DNA from: an uncultured Erysipelotrichaceae bacterium
Lineage (GTDB): Bacteria; Bacillota_I; Bacilli_A; RFN20; CAG-826
NCBI GenBank assembly: GCA_902768335.1
Contig: CACXKR010000011.1
Location: 1 to 36,955, forward strand
DNA length: 36,955 nt
Reading direction: 5' to 3'
The notes under the pieces are model-generated. The model was given only the letters and a program-made list of their open reading frames with translations, ran no database searches and was not told where the DNA came from. This document shows positions 8,385 to 16,944 of the stretch, piece by piece (the first letter of the stretch is position 1; every line of letters begins with the position of its first letter). The position numbers were made by a program, and so were the translations under genes.

Positions 8385-8933
8385 TTATTTACCGCCAGAG
8401 GCAGCACGTTTACCTTCCTTACGGATAATGTGTTCACCTTTGTACATGACACCTTTTCCGTTATATGGTTCTGGTTCGCGTGTACCACGAATTAAGGCTG
8501 CAGTTTGACCAACTGCTTGTTTATCAAGTCCTTCGACCACTACTTCAGTAGCGGATGGACAAGAGATTTTGACTGTGCGTCCTGGTTTGATGACAATTTC
8601 GTGAGAATAGCCAACGTTCATGACGATGTTTTCTCCTCTCATTTGGCATCTATAACCAATACCGACAATCACAAGTTCCTTTTTGAAACCTGTGGTGACA
8701 CCTGTAACGGCGTCTTGAAGGTTAGCGCGAGTTGTACCATGAAGTTGTTTAGTGTGTTTTTCTTCATTGGTACGGGTGCATTTAACGCTGGTACCTTCAA
8801 CACTAACTTTGATCACTTCTGGAATTTTGACTTCAAGGGTGCCTTTTGGACCTTTGACAGTAGCGACTCCATTAGCGACTTCGAGTGTAACTCCAGCTGG
8901 GAGCGTAATTTCTTTTAAACCTATTCTTGACAT
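8385..8933 (-). CDS. rplF: 50S ribosomal protein L6
   Basis: L6 sits near the GTPase-associated centre of the large subunit. The 182 residues begin MSRIGLKEITLPAGV and include YNGKGVMYKGEHIIRKEGKR at the end. I chose ATG at 8933 because the longer form needs TTG at 8945 and overlaps rpsH. No strong Shine-Dalgarno is present; the ATG lies 5 bases after the rpsH stop, so re-initiation or coupling is likely. Confidence 0.97.
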   Translation of the reverse strand: MSRIGLKEITLPAGVTLEVANGVATVKGPKGTLEVKIPEVIKVSVEGTSVKCTRTNEEKHTKQLHGTTRANLQDAVTGVTTGFKKELVIVGIGYRCQMRGENIVMNVGYSHEIVIKPGRTVKISCPSATEVVVEGLDKQAVGQTAALIRGTREPEPYNGKGVMYKGEHIIRKEGKRAASGGK

Positions 8934-8938
8934 AATAA

Positions 8939-9331
8939 TTACCAAACGTAGGCTAAAACTTCACCACCGACACCAAGTGTACGAGCGGTTTTGTCGCTTA
9001 CGACTCCTTTGCTAGTAGAGATAATTGCGATTCCTAAGCCATTTAAGACGCGTGGGAGCTTGTTTGCACCAGCGTTAACGCGTAAGCCTGGTTTAGAAAT
9101 CTTCTTAAGGCCAGAGATAACTCTTTGACCATTTGCACCATATTTGAGAGTGATAGTTAATTGTTTCTTAACATCACCTTCAACTTTGAAATCGGAAATG
9201 AATCCTTCTTCAAGAAGAATTTTAGCGATTTCAACTTTCATTTTGCTAGATGGCATGCTGACGGAGGCATAACGTAACGCGTTTGCATTACGAATACGAG
9301 TGAGCATATCTGCAATTGGATCTGTCATCAT
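8939..9331 (-). CDS. rpsH: 30S ribosomal protein S8
   Basis: S8 nucleates the central domain of 16S rRNA and in E. coli represses the spc operon. The 130 residues run from [16 protein letters not shown] to GISTSKGV-like [15 protein letters not shown] and GGEVLAYVW. Two adjacent ATG codons open the gene; the second (9328) also gives a normal start. Length is normal. Confidence 0.98.
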   Translation of the reverse strand: MMTDPIADMLTRIRNANALRYASVSMPSSKMKVEIAKILLEEGFISDFKVEGDVKKQLTITLKYGANGQRVISGLKKISKPGLRVNAGANKLPRVLNGLGIAIISTSKGVVSDKTARTLGVGGEVLAYVW

Positions 9332-9349
9332 ATCGATATTTCCTCCTTC

Positions 9350-9535
9350 TTACCAACTTGATTTCTTCATGCCTGGGATTTCGCCTTTATAAGCGAGTTC
9401 ACGTAAACAGACACGGCATAATTTGAATTTTGAATAGACTGAGTGAGGACGTCCGCAACGTTCACAACGAGTATATTCACGAGTTTTGAATTTTTGAGGT
9501 CTTGCACATTTGACCTTCATACTGGTTTTTGCCAT
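9350..9535 (-). CDS. rpsN: 30S ribosomal protein S14, zinc type
   Basis: The 61-residue short form of S14, with the zinc ligands C24-x2-C27 and C40-x2-C43 ([16 protein letters not shown]) and the FREWAYKG-like ending [18 protein letters not shown]. This C+ form is typical of Gram-positive spc operons. Located between rplE and rpsH as expected. Confidence 0.97.
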   Translation of the reverse strand: MAKTSMKVKCARPQKFKTREYTRCERCGRPHSVYSKFKLCRVCLRELAYKGEIPGMKKSSW

Positions 9536-9549
9536 TATTTTCGTCCTCC

Positions 9550-10278
9550 TTATCTATGGAATGGCATGCCTAGAGCTTCTAATAAGCTATATGCTTCGTC
9601 ATCGCTTTCCGCAGTGGTAACGATAACGATATCCATGCCTCTAATTTTGCTGACTTTATCGTAGTCAATTTCTGGGAAGATAAGTTGTTCCTTGACGCCT
9701 AAGGTATAGTTGCCATGACCATCGAAGGAGTTCTTGCTTACTCCACGGAAGTCTCTAACGCGTGGAAGTGCGATGGAGACGAGTCTATCGAAGAATTCAT
9801 ACATTCTGACATCACGTAATGTGACTTTGACACCAATGACTTGGCCTTCACGAAGTTTGAATGTCGCGATAGATTTTTTAGCTTTGGTGGTTACTGGATG
9901 TTGACCAGTAATAAGTCCGATCTCATTAACGACTTCGTCGATTGCTTTGTTGTTAGTGAGAGCTTCTCCGACACCGACGTTAATAACGATTTTTTCAAGC
10001 TTTGGTGCTTGCATAACTGATTTGTAGTTATATTTAGCAATTAAAGCTTTCTTAATTTCGTTATTGTATTTTTCAAGTAAACGAGTTGTGGTTGTTCTTT
10101 TTGGAGCACCTTTAGATGCTTTCTTAGCTGGAGCAGCTTTTGGAGCTTCTTTAACTTCAGCTTTTGGAGCAGCCTTCTTTACTTCTTCGGTTTTAGGAGC
10201 GGATTTAGTAGCAGTCTTGGTAGCAGTTGTTTTCTTGACTGCTGCAGACTTTGCTGCAGGTTTCTTGGTTTCTGCCAT
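9550..10278 (-). CDS. rplE: 50S ribosomal protein L5 with a Lys/Ala-rich N-terminal tail
   Basis: L5 binds 5S rRNA and touches P-site tRNA. The conserved core (about residues 64-242) starts at [14 protein letters not shown], then [31 protein letters not shown] and [11 protein letters not shown]. The first about 63 residues are extra relative to the usual length of about 179. They are built from Lys, Ala, Pro, Thr and Glu and open with [10 protein letters not shown], identical to the start of L22 in this operon. GGAGGAAAAG lies before the ATG, so the tail is probably made. It is expected to be disordered. Confidence 0.97.
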   Translation of the reverse strand: MAETKKPAAKSAAVKKTTATKTATKSAPKTEEVKKAAPKAEVKEAPKAAPAKKASKGAPKRTTTTRLLEKYNNEIKKALIAKYNYKSVMQAPKLEKIVINVGVGEALTNNKAIDEVVNEIGLITGQHPVTTKAKKSIATFKLREGQVIGVKVTLRDVRMYEFFDRLVSIALPRVRDFRGVSKNSFDGHGNYTLGVKEQLIFPEIDYDKVSKIRGMDIVIVTTAESDDEAYSLLEALGMPFHR

Positions 10279-10289
10279 GACTTTTCCTC

Positions 10290-10598
10290 CTAGTTAAGTT
10301 TGCTACCGCTGGCTTTGGTGACACGGACTTTTTTGCCCTTTTCAACTGCGTAGCCTACGCGGGTAGCTTTTTTAGTTTTTGGATCAACGATTGCAACGTT
10401 ACTTGCATCGATTGGAACATACATTTCAACAACTGATCCTTCTGGAGATTGTTGAGATGGTTTTTTATGTCTTTTGTGAACGTTAACGCCTTCGACAACG
10501 ACTTTGTTCTTCTTTGGATAGACCGCTTGGACTATACCAGTTTTGCCTTTGTCTTTTCCAGCGATGACGACGACTTTATCACCTTTAATGATTTTCAT
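10290..10598 (-). CDS. rplX: 50S ribosomal protein L24
   Basis: L24 is an assembly initiator binding the 5' domain of 23S rRNA. The 102 residues start [21 protein letters not shown], the KOW motif, and include [16 protein letters not shown] chose ATG at 10598, preceded by GGAGG, over an upstream non-ATG start that would overlap rplN. Confidence 0.97.
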   Translation of the reverse strand: MKIIKGDKVVVIAGKDKGKTGIVQAVYPKKNKVVVEGVNVHKRHKKPSQQSPEGSVVEMYVPIDASNVAIVDPKTKKATRVGYAVEKGKKVRVTKASGSKLN

Positions 10599-10611
10599 CT
10601 TAACATCCTCC

Positions 10612-10986
10612 TTATAAGACTTCGGTCGCAAGGGAGACGATCTTCATATAACCTTCACCCTTATCACGAAGTTCTCTGGCCACTGGACCAAAGACACGTG
10701 TTCCGATTGGAGCGCCTTCATTGTCTATTAAGACAACAGCGTTATCATCGAAAGCGATTTGACTACCGTCTGGACGATTGATCGCGTGTTTGGTGCGAAC
10801 GATGATGCCTTTGACGATATCAGATTTTTTAACACGGCCATTTGGAATGGCTTCTTTAACTGCACAGGTGACGATATCACCGATGCTACAAGATTTTCTA
10901 GTAGATCCACCTTTAAGACGGAAGACACGAACTGAACGTGCGCCCGAGTTATCAGCGACGACTAAGTTTGTTTCTGTTTGAATCAT
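10612..10986 (-). CDS. rplN: 50S ribosomal protein L14
   Basis: L14 makes intersubunit contacts. The 124 residues contain [30 protein letters not shown] and [15 protein letters not shown], matching the family along its whole length. GGAGG lies upstream of ATG. Follows rpsQ by 11 bases. Confidence 0.98.
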   Translation of the reverse strand: MIQTETNLVVADNSGARSVRVFRLKGGSTRKSCSIGDIVTCAVKEAIPNGRVKKSDIVKGIIVRTKHAINRPDGSQIAFDDNAVVLIDNEGAPIGTRVFGPVARELRDKGEGYMKIVSLATEVL

Positions 10987-10997
10987 AACTTAACCTC

Positions 10998-11501
10998 CTA
11001 CTTTTCTTCTGCTTTTTTAGCTGGTGCCTTTTTGGCAGGAGCTTTTTTAGCAGCAGGTTTTTCTTCGGTTGATTCTTTCTTAGTGGAAGCTTTCTTGGCT
11101 GGAGCTTTTTTAGCAGCAGGTTTTTCTTCCGCTTTGACTTCTTCAACCTTTACTTCTTCAACTTTGACTTCTTCAACTTTTGCTTCCGCTTTAACTTCTT
11201 CGAGTTTTTCTTCAGCGATTAATTCAACTTCGGCAACCTTGATTGGTTCCACTGCTTTCTTATCGACTGAGACTAAGCGGAATCTCTTTAAGGCAGAGAG
11301 TGGACGGCAGCCCATGATGGTAACTGTATCGCCAACCTTGGCCTCATTTTTCTCATCGTGTGCGTAATATTTATTAGAATATTTAACACGTTTGAGATAT
11401 TTCGGGTGTTTCTTATGAGTTTCGACTTCGACGACAATGGTCTTGTCCATCTTATTTGAAACGACGACACCTTGAAGTGATGTTCTTCTATTTCTTTCCA
11501 T
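10998..11501 (-). CDS. rpsQ: 30S ribosomal protein S17 with a long Glu/Lys/Ala C-terminal tail
   Basis: S17 is an early-assembling OB-fold protein of the 30S body. The core (about residues 1-84) shows [26 protein letters not shown]-like [14 protein letters not shown] and [15 protein letters not shown]. About 83 further residues double its length. The tail starts with VEEVK-type repeats ([16 protein letters not shown]) and ends with two [12 protein letters not shown] blocks. The two blocks are encoded by an exact 29-base direct repeat (11038-11066 and 11101-11129). The Lys/Ala/Pro blocks match the N-terminal tails of L5 and L22. Confidence 0.97.
   Translation of the reverse strand: MERNRRTSLQGVVVSNKMDKTIVVEVETHKKHPKYLKRVKYSNKYYAHDEKNEAKVGDTVTIMGCRPLSALKRFRLVSVDKKAVEPIKVAEVELIAEEKLEEVKAEAKVEEVKVEEVKVEEVKAEEKPAAKKAPAKKASTKKESTEEKPAAKKAPAKKAPAKKAEEK
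11038..11129. repeat. 29-base direct repeat inside the S17 tail
   Basis: The bases at 11038-11066 and 11101-11129 are identical, 63 bases apart, which is a multiple of three. Each encodes the block [10 protein letters not shown]. Next to it, about 11137-11195 carries near-exact 15-base units coding VEEVK. Slipped-strand expansion in frame is the simplest origin. Confidence 0.85.
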
Positions 11502-11514
11502 GGTCTAATCCTCC

Positions 11515-11712
11515 TTATTTAACACCGAGTTCTCTTTCGCGTTGCACGAGTTTCGCGCGAGCGATATCTTTACGAACTCTTCTAACTTCTTCACCGTGTT
11601 CGAGTTGTCCAACTGCTTTCTTACGACGGAGATTGAACAATTCTTCTTTGAGTAAGTAAACTTTTTCATTAAGTTCTTCGTTACTCATTTCACGAAATTC
11701 ATTTACTTTCAT
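11515..11712 (-). CDS. rpmC: 50S ribosomal protein L29
   Basis: L29 lies by the peptide tunnel exit next to L23. The 65-residue two-helix protein reads MKVNEFREMSNEELNEK and has LKEELFNLRRKKAVGQL and VRRVRKDIARAKLV. Start ATG is directly behind the rplP stop, with AAGGAGG upstream. Confidence 0.97.
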   Translation of the reverse strand: MKVNEFREMSNEELNEKVYLLKEELFNLRRKKAVGQLEHGEEVRRVRKDIARAKLVQRERELGVK

Positions 11713-12126
11713 TTACTTACCCTCCTTAGCGATGACGCGGCATTTGTTTGGAAGTTTGTAAGCGGCGAGACGAAGGGCTTCACGAGCGACTTCTTCTGGG
11801 ACACCACCCATTTCAAACATGACGCGATTTTTCTTAACAACTGCGACCCAGTTTTCTGGATTACCTTTACCAGAACCCATACGGACTTCAGCTGGTTTTT
11901 TAGTTTTGGCGAGGTGTGGGAATATACGAATATAAACCTTACCTTCCTTTTTGGTGTAACGGCTGAGAACGATACGAGCAGCTTCGATTTGACGATCTGT
12001 GATCCATGCGCCGGTTACAGCTTGAAGACCAAATTCACCGAAGGAAACTTTGTTTCCGCCTTTGGATAAGCCTTCGTATTTAATGCCGTGAGGACGACGA
12101 TATTTAACACGTTTTGGTTGTAACAT
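11713..12126 (-). CDS. rplP: 50S ribosomal protein L16
   Basis: L16 helps place A-site tRNA. The 137 residues start [14 protein letters not shown] and include [26 protein letters not shown] and [16 protein letters not shown] chose ATG at 12126, where TAATG joins it to the rpsC stop by one base; the reading from further upstream adds an unlike Arg-rich stretch within rpsC. Confidence 0.97.
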   Translation of the reverse strand: MLQPKRVKYRRPHGIKYEGLSKGGNKVSFGEFGLQAVTGAWITDRQIEAARIVLSRYTKKEGKVYIRIFPHLAKTKKPAEVRMGSGKGNPENWVAVVKKNRVMFEMGGVPEEVAREALRLAAYKLPNKCRVIAKEGK

Positions 12127-12800
12127 TATCTTTCTCCTCCTTTGGCTTCTTCTTTTTCTTCTTTCTTGTCGCCTAAGCAAATCCAGACCTTAACACCTAA
12201 ACGGCCATAAGGAGTGACAGCTTCTGCGATAGCGAAATCGATATTGGTGCGAAGAGTGGTTAGAGGGATGATACCTTCTTTATAACCTTCGCTTCTAGCG
12301 ATATCCGCTCCGCCTAAACGACCAGAGATGAGTGTTCTACATCCTTTAGCACCTGCTTTACGAACGCGTTGAATAGCTTTCTTTTGAGCAGTACGGAAGG
12401 ACGCACGATTTTCAAGCTCAGTAGCGATCCATTGTGCAACGAGTTGAGCATCTAAGTCAGGTTGTTTGACTTCGACGACATCAATTTTGACATTGGATGG
12501 TTTGAGCATTTTGCTAACTTCTTTCTTAATGCGATTGATGTTAGCACCTTCTTGTCCGATGACGACACCTGGACGAGCGACGAATAACATAATTGTTACA
12601 TCGTGTCCTTTATCGCCTTTACGTCTCTCAATTTCAACATGAGAGAGAAGAGCATCTTTTAATTCTTTGGTGAGATATTTACGGACTTTAATATCTTCGT
12701 GAAGGAATTTAGCGTATTCGTTATCAGATGCGAACCAGCGAGAATGCCAATCGCGATTGATACCAACACGCATGCCTACAGGACTAACTTTTTGACCCAT
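12126..12800 (-). CDS. rpsC: 30S ribosomal protein S3
   Basis: S3 guards the mRNA entry tunnel together with S4 and S5. The 224 residues have [20 protein letters not shown], a KH domain with [16 protein letters not shown] near residues 78-93, and the C-terminal domain with [18 protein letters not shown] and [11 protein letters not shown]. The KH loop is GQEG where GRKG or GKKG is commoner. A short Glu/Lys tail ends it. Confidence 0.97.
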   Translation of the reverse strand: MGQKVSPVGMRVGINRDWHSRWFASDNEYAKFLHEDIKVRKYLTKELKDALLSHVEIERRKGDKGHDVTIMLFVARPGVVIGQEGANINRIKKEVSKMLKPSNVKIDVVEVKQPDLDAQLVAQWIATELENRASFRTAQKKAIQRVRKAGAKGCRTLISGRLGGADIARSEGYKEGIIPLTTLRTNIDFAIAEAVTPYGRLGVKVWICLGDKKEEKEEAKGGER

Positions 12801-12812
12801 GAGTATTTCCTC

Positions 12813-13328
12813 CTATCTTTGTTTGACCACCACAGTGATGTGGCTGGTTCTTTTGACTAAGCCTGATGCAGATCCTTTTGCTCTTGGAAGGTATCTTTTC
12901 ATTCTTAATCCATCATTAGCGTATATTTCGGCGACGTAGAGTCTTTCTTCGTCCATACCGAAGTTATTGATGGCGTTGCTAGCAGCTGATTTAACAACTT
13001 TAGCGACGATTGGTGAGGCGGCTTTATTGACATTGGCGAGAATGCCTAATGCTTCGTTAACACCTAAACCTCTAATTAAATCAATAACGAGGCGCGCTTT
13101 ACGTGGAGTGACGCGGACGTCATACGCGGTAGCGCGAGCGGAGGTCACTACTGGTTTAGCAGGAGCTTCTTTAGCCTTCTTAGCGGCTTTCTTAGCTTCT
13201 TTAGTAGGTTTTTCTTCAACTTTAGCTACTTCTTCTTTCACTTCAGCTTCTTTGACTTCTTCAACCTTTTTGGTTGGAGCTTTCTTTGCTGGAGCTTTCT
13301 TAGCAGCTGGTTTCTTTGTTTCTGCCAT
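12813..13328 (-). CDS. rplV: 50S ribosomal protein L22 with a Lys/Ala/Glu N-terminal tail
   Basis: L22 lines the nascent peptide tunnel. The core begins near residue 60 ([20 protein letters not shown]) and continues [23 protein letters not shown] and a typical ending [16 protein letters not shown]. The first about 60 residues are additional. They open [18 protein letters not shown], then become mixed Lys/Glu, and begin almost exactly like the tail of L5. A full Shine-Dalgarno (GGAGGTAGG) stands before this ATG, so the extension is likely expressed. Confidence 0.97.
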   Translation of the reverse strand: MAETKKPAAKKAPAKKAPTKKVEEVKEAEVKEEVAKVEEKPTKEAKKAAKKAKEAPAKPVVTSARATAYDVRVTPRKARLVIDLIRGLGVNEALGILANVNKAASPIVAKVVKSAASNAINNFGMDEERLYVAEIYANDGLRMKRYLPRAKGSASGLVKRTSHITVVVKQR

Positions 13329-13338
13329 AACCTACCTC

Positions 13339-13632
13339 CTATTTAGCGGCTGCTGCAGCCTTATCTTCTGCATTGTTACCATGATGTCCTTTGAAGGTTC
13401 TTGTTGGGGCGAATTCGCCTAATTTATGACCAACCATATCTTCAGTGACATAGACGGTGATGTGTTCGCGGCCGTTATAGACAGCGAATGTGTGTTCAAC
13501 AAATGATGGGAAAATTGTAGAACGACGTGACCAAGTCTTAATGACTTCTTTTTTGTTAGCGGCATTTAAAGCATCCACTTTTTTCAAAAGATATGCATCA
13601 CAGAATGGTCCTTTTTTAATTGATCTTGCCAT
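13339..13632 (-). CDS. rpsS: 30S ribosomal protein S19
   Basis: S19 is in the 30S head with S13. The 97 residues start [20 protein letters not shown] and contain [19 protein letters not shown] and [19 protein letters not shown] chose ATG at 13632 because the longer reading needs TTG. The end carries a small Ala/Lys addition (EDKAAAAAK), a mild version of the tails on its neighbours. Confidence 0.97.
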   Translation of the reverse strand: MARSIKKGPFCDAYLLKKVDALNAANKKEVIKTWSRRSTIFPSFVEHTFAVYNGREHITVYVTEDMVGHKLGEFAPTRTFKGHHGNNAEDKAAAAAK

Positions 13633-13650
13633 TTTCAATTTCTCCTTTCA

Positions 13651-14484
13651 TTATTTGCCGTTTCTTCTACGGATGATTAAGGCTGTAGAAGCTTTTTTGT
13701 TGCGTCTTGTCTTGACGCCAAGAGCACGCTTGCCCCATGGGGTACGTGGTGCATCACGTCCGACTGGTGATTTACCTTCACCACCACCGTGTGGGTGATC
13801 GTTCGGGTTCATAACAGATCCACGGACGGTTGGGCGAGTGCCTAACCAACGGGTCTTACCAGCTTTACCCTTGTTAACAAGGGCGTAATCTTCATTACCG
13901 ACCACGCCGATTGTAGCGCGGCAGGTACCTAAGACTTTTCTAACTTCTCCAGATGCAAGGCGGAGAATGACGTATTTGCCTTCGGAACCAAGGATTTGAG
14001 CACTTGTTCCAGCGGCACGACACATTTGGCCACCTTTCTTTGGAGCTAACTCTACGTTATGGACGAATGTACCTTCAGGTATATTGCTTAATGGTAGAGC
14101 GTTTCCGACTTTAATATCGACATTTTCACCGGAGACAACTTTATCTCCGACCTTCAAGCCTTGTGGGGCGAGAATGTATCTCTTTTCACCATCGCTATAG
14201 ACGATGAGAAGAATGTTTGCATTACGGTTTGGATCATATTCAACCGCTTTGACGACACCGACGATTCCGTCTTTGTTTCTCTTGAAATCAACGATACGAT
14301 ATCTGCGTTTATGACCACCACCGATGTGACGAGTTGTGATAACACCTTGGTTATTACGACCGCCAGTTTTGCTAAGTTTAATTGTTAAACTTTTTTCAGG
14401 AGTTGATTTGGTGATTTCTTCATATGTCAGATTCGTCATGTTTCTGCGAGATGCAGATGTCGGTCTGAATGTTCTAATTGACAT
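13651..14484 (-). CDS. rplB: 50S ribosomal protein L2
   Basis: L2 supports the peptidyl transferase centre and subunit joining. The 277 residues match the usual length, with [30 protein letters not shown] and the C-terminal [20 protein letters not shown] holding the conserved histidine. A clear AGGAGG lies upstream. The 36-base gap to rplW is the largest within this part of the operon. Confidence 0.98.
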   Translation of the reverse strand: MSIRTFRPTSASRRNMTNLTYEEITKSTPEKSLTIKLSKTGGRNNQGVITTRHIGGGHKRRYRIVDFKRNKDGIVGVVKAVEYDPNRNANILLIVYSDGEKRYILAPQGLKVGDKVVSGENVDIKVGNALPLSNIPEGTFVHNVELAPKKGGQMCRAAGTSAQILGSEGKYVILRLASGEVRKVLGTCRATIGVVGNEDYALVNKGKAGKTRWLGTRPTVRGSVMNPNDHPHGGGEGKSPVGRDAPRTPWGKRALGVKTRRNKKASTALIIRRRNGK

Positions 14485-14520
14485 TTTTTACCTCCTATAT
14501 TGTGTAAACCCTATTTCAGG

Positions 14521-14844
14521 TTACTCTTTGAATAAGTCGAGTGCTTCGCCTTCAGCGATAGTGACTACGGCTTTCTTGAAACCGGAGATTGAGCCTTTGT
14601 AGCGGCCGCCTCTTGTGGTTTCTTTGCTAGGAACGTTTACGATATTGACGCCAAGGACTTTGACTCCGAAGACTGCTTCGAAGGCTTTCTTGACTTCAGC
14701 GCGGTTAGCTTTTGGGCTAACTTTGACTGTCACCTTATTTTGTTCCTGCATGAGAGACATAGTTTTTTCAGTGATTACTGGTTCAAGAATGACTTCGTAA
14801 TCATGAATTGTAGCTTTGCTAACTTTCTTTGCTGCTTTAGCCAT
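14521..14844 (-). CDS. rplW: 50S ribosomal protein L23
   Basis: L23 forms the docking site at the tunnel exit for trigger factor and SRP. The 107 residues contain ILEPVITEKTMSLMQEQN, ANRAEVKKAFEAVFGVKV and NVPSKETTRGGRYKGSISG. It has a short Ala/Lys-rich start. It begins 1 base after the rplD stop. Confidence 0.97.
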   Translation of the reverse strand: MAKAAKKVSKATIHDYEVILEPVITEKTMSLMQEQNKVTVKVSPKANRAEVKKAFEAVFGVKVLGVNIVNVPSKETTRGGRYKGSISGFKKAVVTIAEGEALDLFKE

Positions 14845-14845
14845 C

Positions 14846-15484
14846 TTACTTTGCCTCCTCTAATGAATTTTCAACAACCTTTAAGGTTGCCTTGTCCATC
14901 ACAACTTTATCGAAGTACATCAAGTCATAAACGGAAACGTTATCGACTGGTGTAACACATGCGGTTGCGATGTTGGATGCGCTATAGACGAGATTGTCAT
15001 TTTCTTCAGATAAGACGATGAGAACCTTGCCTTCCGCTTTGAGATCCTTGAGCATCTTGACGACATTTTTGGTTTTCTTTTCAGCAAACTTGAATTCGTC
15101 AACGACGATGAGATCTTTAACCTTTGAGGAATATGCACATCTTAAGGCAAGATTGTGTTCCTTACGGTTTTGTTTGATTTTGTGGTTTTGGACACCTGTT
15201 GGGCCGAAGACTGTTCCACCACCAACCCAGATTGGGGAGCGGCTTGAACCTGCTCTAGCACGACCTGTGCCTTTTTGTCTCCATGGTTTCTTACCACCAC
15301 CGCTGACTTCATCTCTTTTCTTGGTCTTAGCGGTATCTTGTCTCATGTTTGCTTGATAGACCACAACGGCATCATGCATGACTTGGACATTTTCCTTTTG
15401 ACCGAAGACATAAGAAGAGACTTCGACAGTTGAGACTTTTGCGCCTGCTTGAGAATAGACGTCTAATGTAATTTTCTTGGCCAT
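14846..15484 (-). CDS. rplD: 50S ribosomal protein L4
   Basis: L4 reaches into the exit tunnel and in E. coli regulates the S10 operon. The 212 residues contain the tunnel loop KKPWRQKGTGRARAGSSRSP, PIWVGGGTVFGP and the globular C-terminal domain with LIVVDEFKF. Length is near normal. It starts 2 bases after the rplC stop. Confidence 0.97.
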   Translation of the reverse strand: MAKKITLDVYSQAGAKVSTVEVSSYVFGQKENVQVMHDAVVVYQANMRQDTAKTKKRDEVSGGGKKPWRQKGTGRARAGSSRSPIWVGGGTVFGPTGVQNHKIKQNRKEHNLALRCAYSSKVKDLIVVDEFKFAEKKTKNVVKMLKDLKAEGKVLIVLSEENDNLVYSASNIATACVTPVDNVSVYDLMYFDKVVMDKATLKVVENSLEEAK

Positions 15485-15486
15485 AA

Positions 15487-16395
15487 CTATTCTCCTTTCA
15501 CTTCTTCAGCTGGAGCTTCGGCTGGTTTAGCTTCTTCAATCTTTGGTTCTTCAACCTTGGCTTCTTCGGCTTTCTTAGCTTCTGCTTCTGCTTTAGCAGC
15601 TTCTTCAGCGGCTTTCTTTGCTGCTTCTTCAGCAGCTTTAGCGGCGGCTTCTGCCGCAGCCTTTTCCTCAGCAATTCTTCTTTCTTCTGCTAAGCGAGCT
15701 TCTTCAGCAGCCTTGGCAGCAGCTTCGTAATCGACGAGAGATTGGACTTTTTCAGGTTTTCCTAATTGAGTCTTGATGGCGGATCTCACTAACACGAGTG
15801 AGCGTTTTGCGCCTGGGACTGAGCCTCTAACTAAGATGTAATTCTTTTCCGCATTTGCTTCGACCAATAATTGGTTGAGAATTGTGGCGGATAAGTTGCC
15901 GTGATGACCAGACATCTTCTTGCCTGGGATAACACGTGCGTTATTACGTCCGTTATTAGCAAAGGAACCTTGTCCTCTATGGTAACCAGAACCGTGTCCT
16001 TTTGGACCGATTGTGTGTCCCCAACGTTTGATAACACCGGCATAACCGCGACCTTTAGAGGTACCGATTACGTCGACGACATCTCCTGCTTTGAAGATGT
16101 CTGCAGTGATTTTGTCACCAACTTTGTAGTTAGCGAGTTCGTCACCTTTGATTTCTCCAAGAACCTTCATTACTGGAACACCAGCTTTTGCAAAGTGTCC
16201 TTTTTCTGCTTTGTTAGCTTTGGATTCTTTCTTTTCTTCGAATCCGACTTGGAGAGCGACATAGCCGTCTTTTTCAAGAGTCTTAACTTGAGTGACGACA
16301 TTTGGTAAGACTTCGATGACGGTAACAGCATACATAGTGCCATCTTGAGCGAAGACTTCAGTCATGCCCATTTTACGACCAATGATTTGTTTCAT
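15487..16395 (-). CDS. rplC: 50S ribosomal protein L3 with an Ala/Glu/Lys helical C-terminal tail
   Basis: L3 is needed early in large-subunit assembly and reaches the peptidyl transferase centre. The core (about residues 1-213) has IIGRKMGMTEVFAQDG, DVIGTSKGRGYAGVIKRW and GSGYHRGQGSFANNGR. About 88 extra residues follow, made nearly only of Ala, Glu and Lys, with runs such as AEEKAAAEAAAKAAEEAAKK, then an acidic Glu/Pro ending. The composition predicts one long straight helix that would project from the ribosome. Usual L3 is about 209 residues. Confidence 0.97.
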   Translation of the reverse strand: MKQIIGRKMGMTEVFAQDGTMYAVTVIEVLPNVVTQVKTLEKDGYVALQVGFEEKKESKANKAEKGHFAKAGVPVMKVLGEIKGDELANYKVGDKITADIFKAGDVVDVIGTSKGRGYAGVIKRWGHTIGPKGHGSGYHRGQGSFANNGRNNARVIPGKKMSGHHGNLSATILNQLLVEANAEKNYILVRGSVPGAKRSLVLVRSAIKTQLGKPEKVQSLVDYEAAAKAAEEARLAEERRIAEEKAAAEAAAKAAEEAAKKAAEEAAKAEAEAKKAEEAKVEEPKIEEAKPAEAPAEEVKGE

Positions 16396-16409
16396 TTTGT
16401 CTTACCTCC

Positions 16410-16721
16410 TTATAACTTGATGTCGATATCTACTCCGGATGGTAAGTCAAGCTTTCTAAGAGCATCGACTGTTTCCTTTTGTGGATTGGTGATATCGATC
16501 AATCTTTTGTGTGTTCTGATTTCGAACTGTTCACGAGCATCTTTGTACTTATGCACAGCGCGCAAGATTGTGTAAACTTGCTTTTCGGTTGGTAGAGGAA
16601 TAGGGCCCACAACACCAGCCCCAGTCTTCTTCGCCGCAAAGATGATCTTCTCAACCGCTAGATCAAGAATTTTGTGATCATAGGCTTGCAAACGAACCCG
16701 AATGGTTTTTAATTTTGCCAT
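16410..16721 (-). CDS. rpsJ: 30S ribosomal protein S10
   Basis: S10 is in the 30S head and, with NusB, takes part in antitermination. The 103 residues show [40 protein letters not shown] and [20 protein letters not shown]. It is the first gene of the operon; upstream is the tail of another transcription unit with its own terminator, so the operon starts here. Confidence 0.98.
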   Translation of the reverse strand: MAKLKTIRVRLQAYDHKILDLAVEKIIFAAKKTGAGVVGPIPLPTEKQVYTILRAVHKYKDAREQFEIRTHKRLIDITNPQKETVDALRKLDLPSGVDIDIKL

Positions 16722-16791
16722 GAATTGTCCTCCTTAATATTTTCAGGCTTTTACCGATTTGCTCTTTTACGAATTCCCTGACACCCTATCA

Positions 16792-16830
16792 TGACAACGC
16801 CTGTTGGTGTATCAGCAACCTCGCATGTCA
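16792..16830 (-). promoter_or_regulatory. Candidate leader hairpin upstream of rpsJ
   Basis: In the RNA of the minus strand TGACATGC pairs with GCG-T-TGTCA (one bulge), and inside it GTTG pairs with CAAC across a 9-base loop. It lies about 70 bases upstream of the rpsJ ATG, between the promoter candidate and the Shine-Dalgarno. S10 operons are often controlled by a ribosomal-protein-binding leader; this hairpin may serve that, but I recognise no known motif. Confidence 0.35.
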
Positions 16831-16851
16831 ACGCAAACGATAACGTGTAAT

Positions 16852-16880
16852 AATATACGCCTATATAATATATGACGCAA
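16852..16880 (-). promoter_or_regulatory. Candidate promoter of the S10-spc-alpha operon
   Basis: On the minus strand TTGCGT (16875-16880) and TATATT (16852-16857) are separated by 17 bases. Transcription would begin near 16845, giving a leader of about 120 bases with a hairpin before rpsJ. Confidence 0.5.
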
Positions 16881-16912
16881 GAAAAACTTTAAAAATATAT
16901 AATAAAAAGCAA

Positions 16913-16938
16913 GAAAAAAGGACCGAAATTTGGTCCAA
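16913..16938 (-). terminator. Terminator of the queuosine/acyltransferase operon
   Basis: On the minus strand GGACC, a loop, GGTCC and a T-run lie directly after the acyltransferase stop codon. It separates this unit from the ribosomal operon. Confidence 0.8.
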
Positions 16939-16944
16939 TTTTCG

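Noticed and set aside
8934-8945. Overlap of L6 with S8 using a TTG start
   Set aside because: The ATG at 8933 gives the standard L6 start MSRIG; the longer form only adds four residues.
10978-11367. Plus-strand open frame rich in Ser, Ala and Phe opposite the S17 tail
   Set aside because: It is the mirror of the Lys/Glu/Ala codons of S17; no ribosome-binding site or family match. The same applies to other plus-strand frames across the ribosomal operon.
16815-16832. TTGACA on the minus strand as -35 of the S10 operon
   Set aside because: No -10 at proper spacing follows (GATACA is only 12 bases away), and the sequence is part of the leader hairpin.
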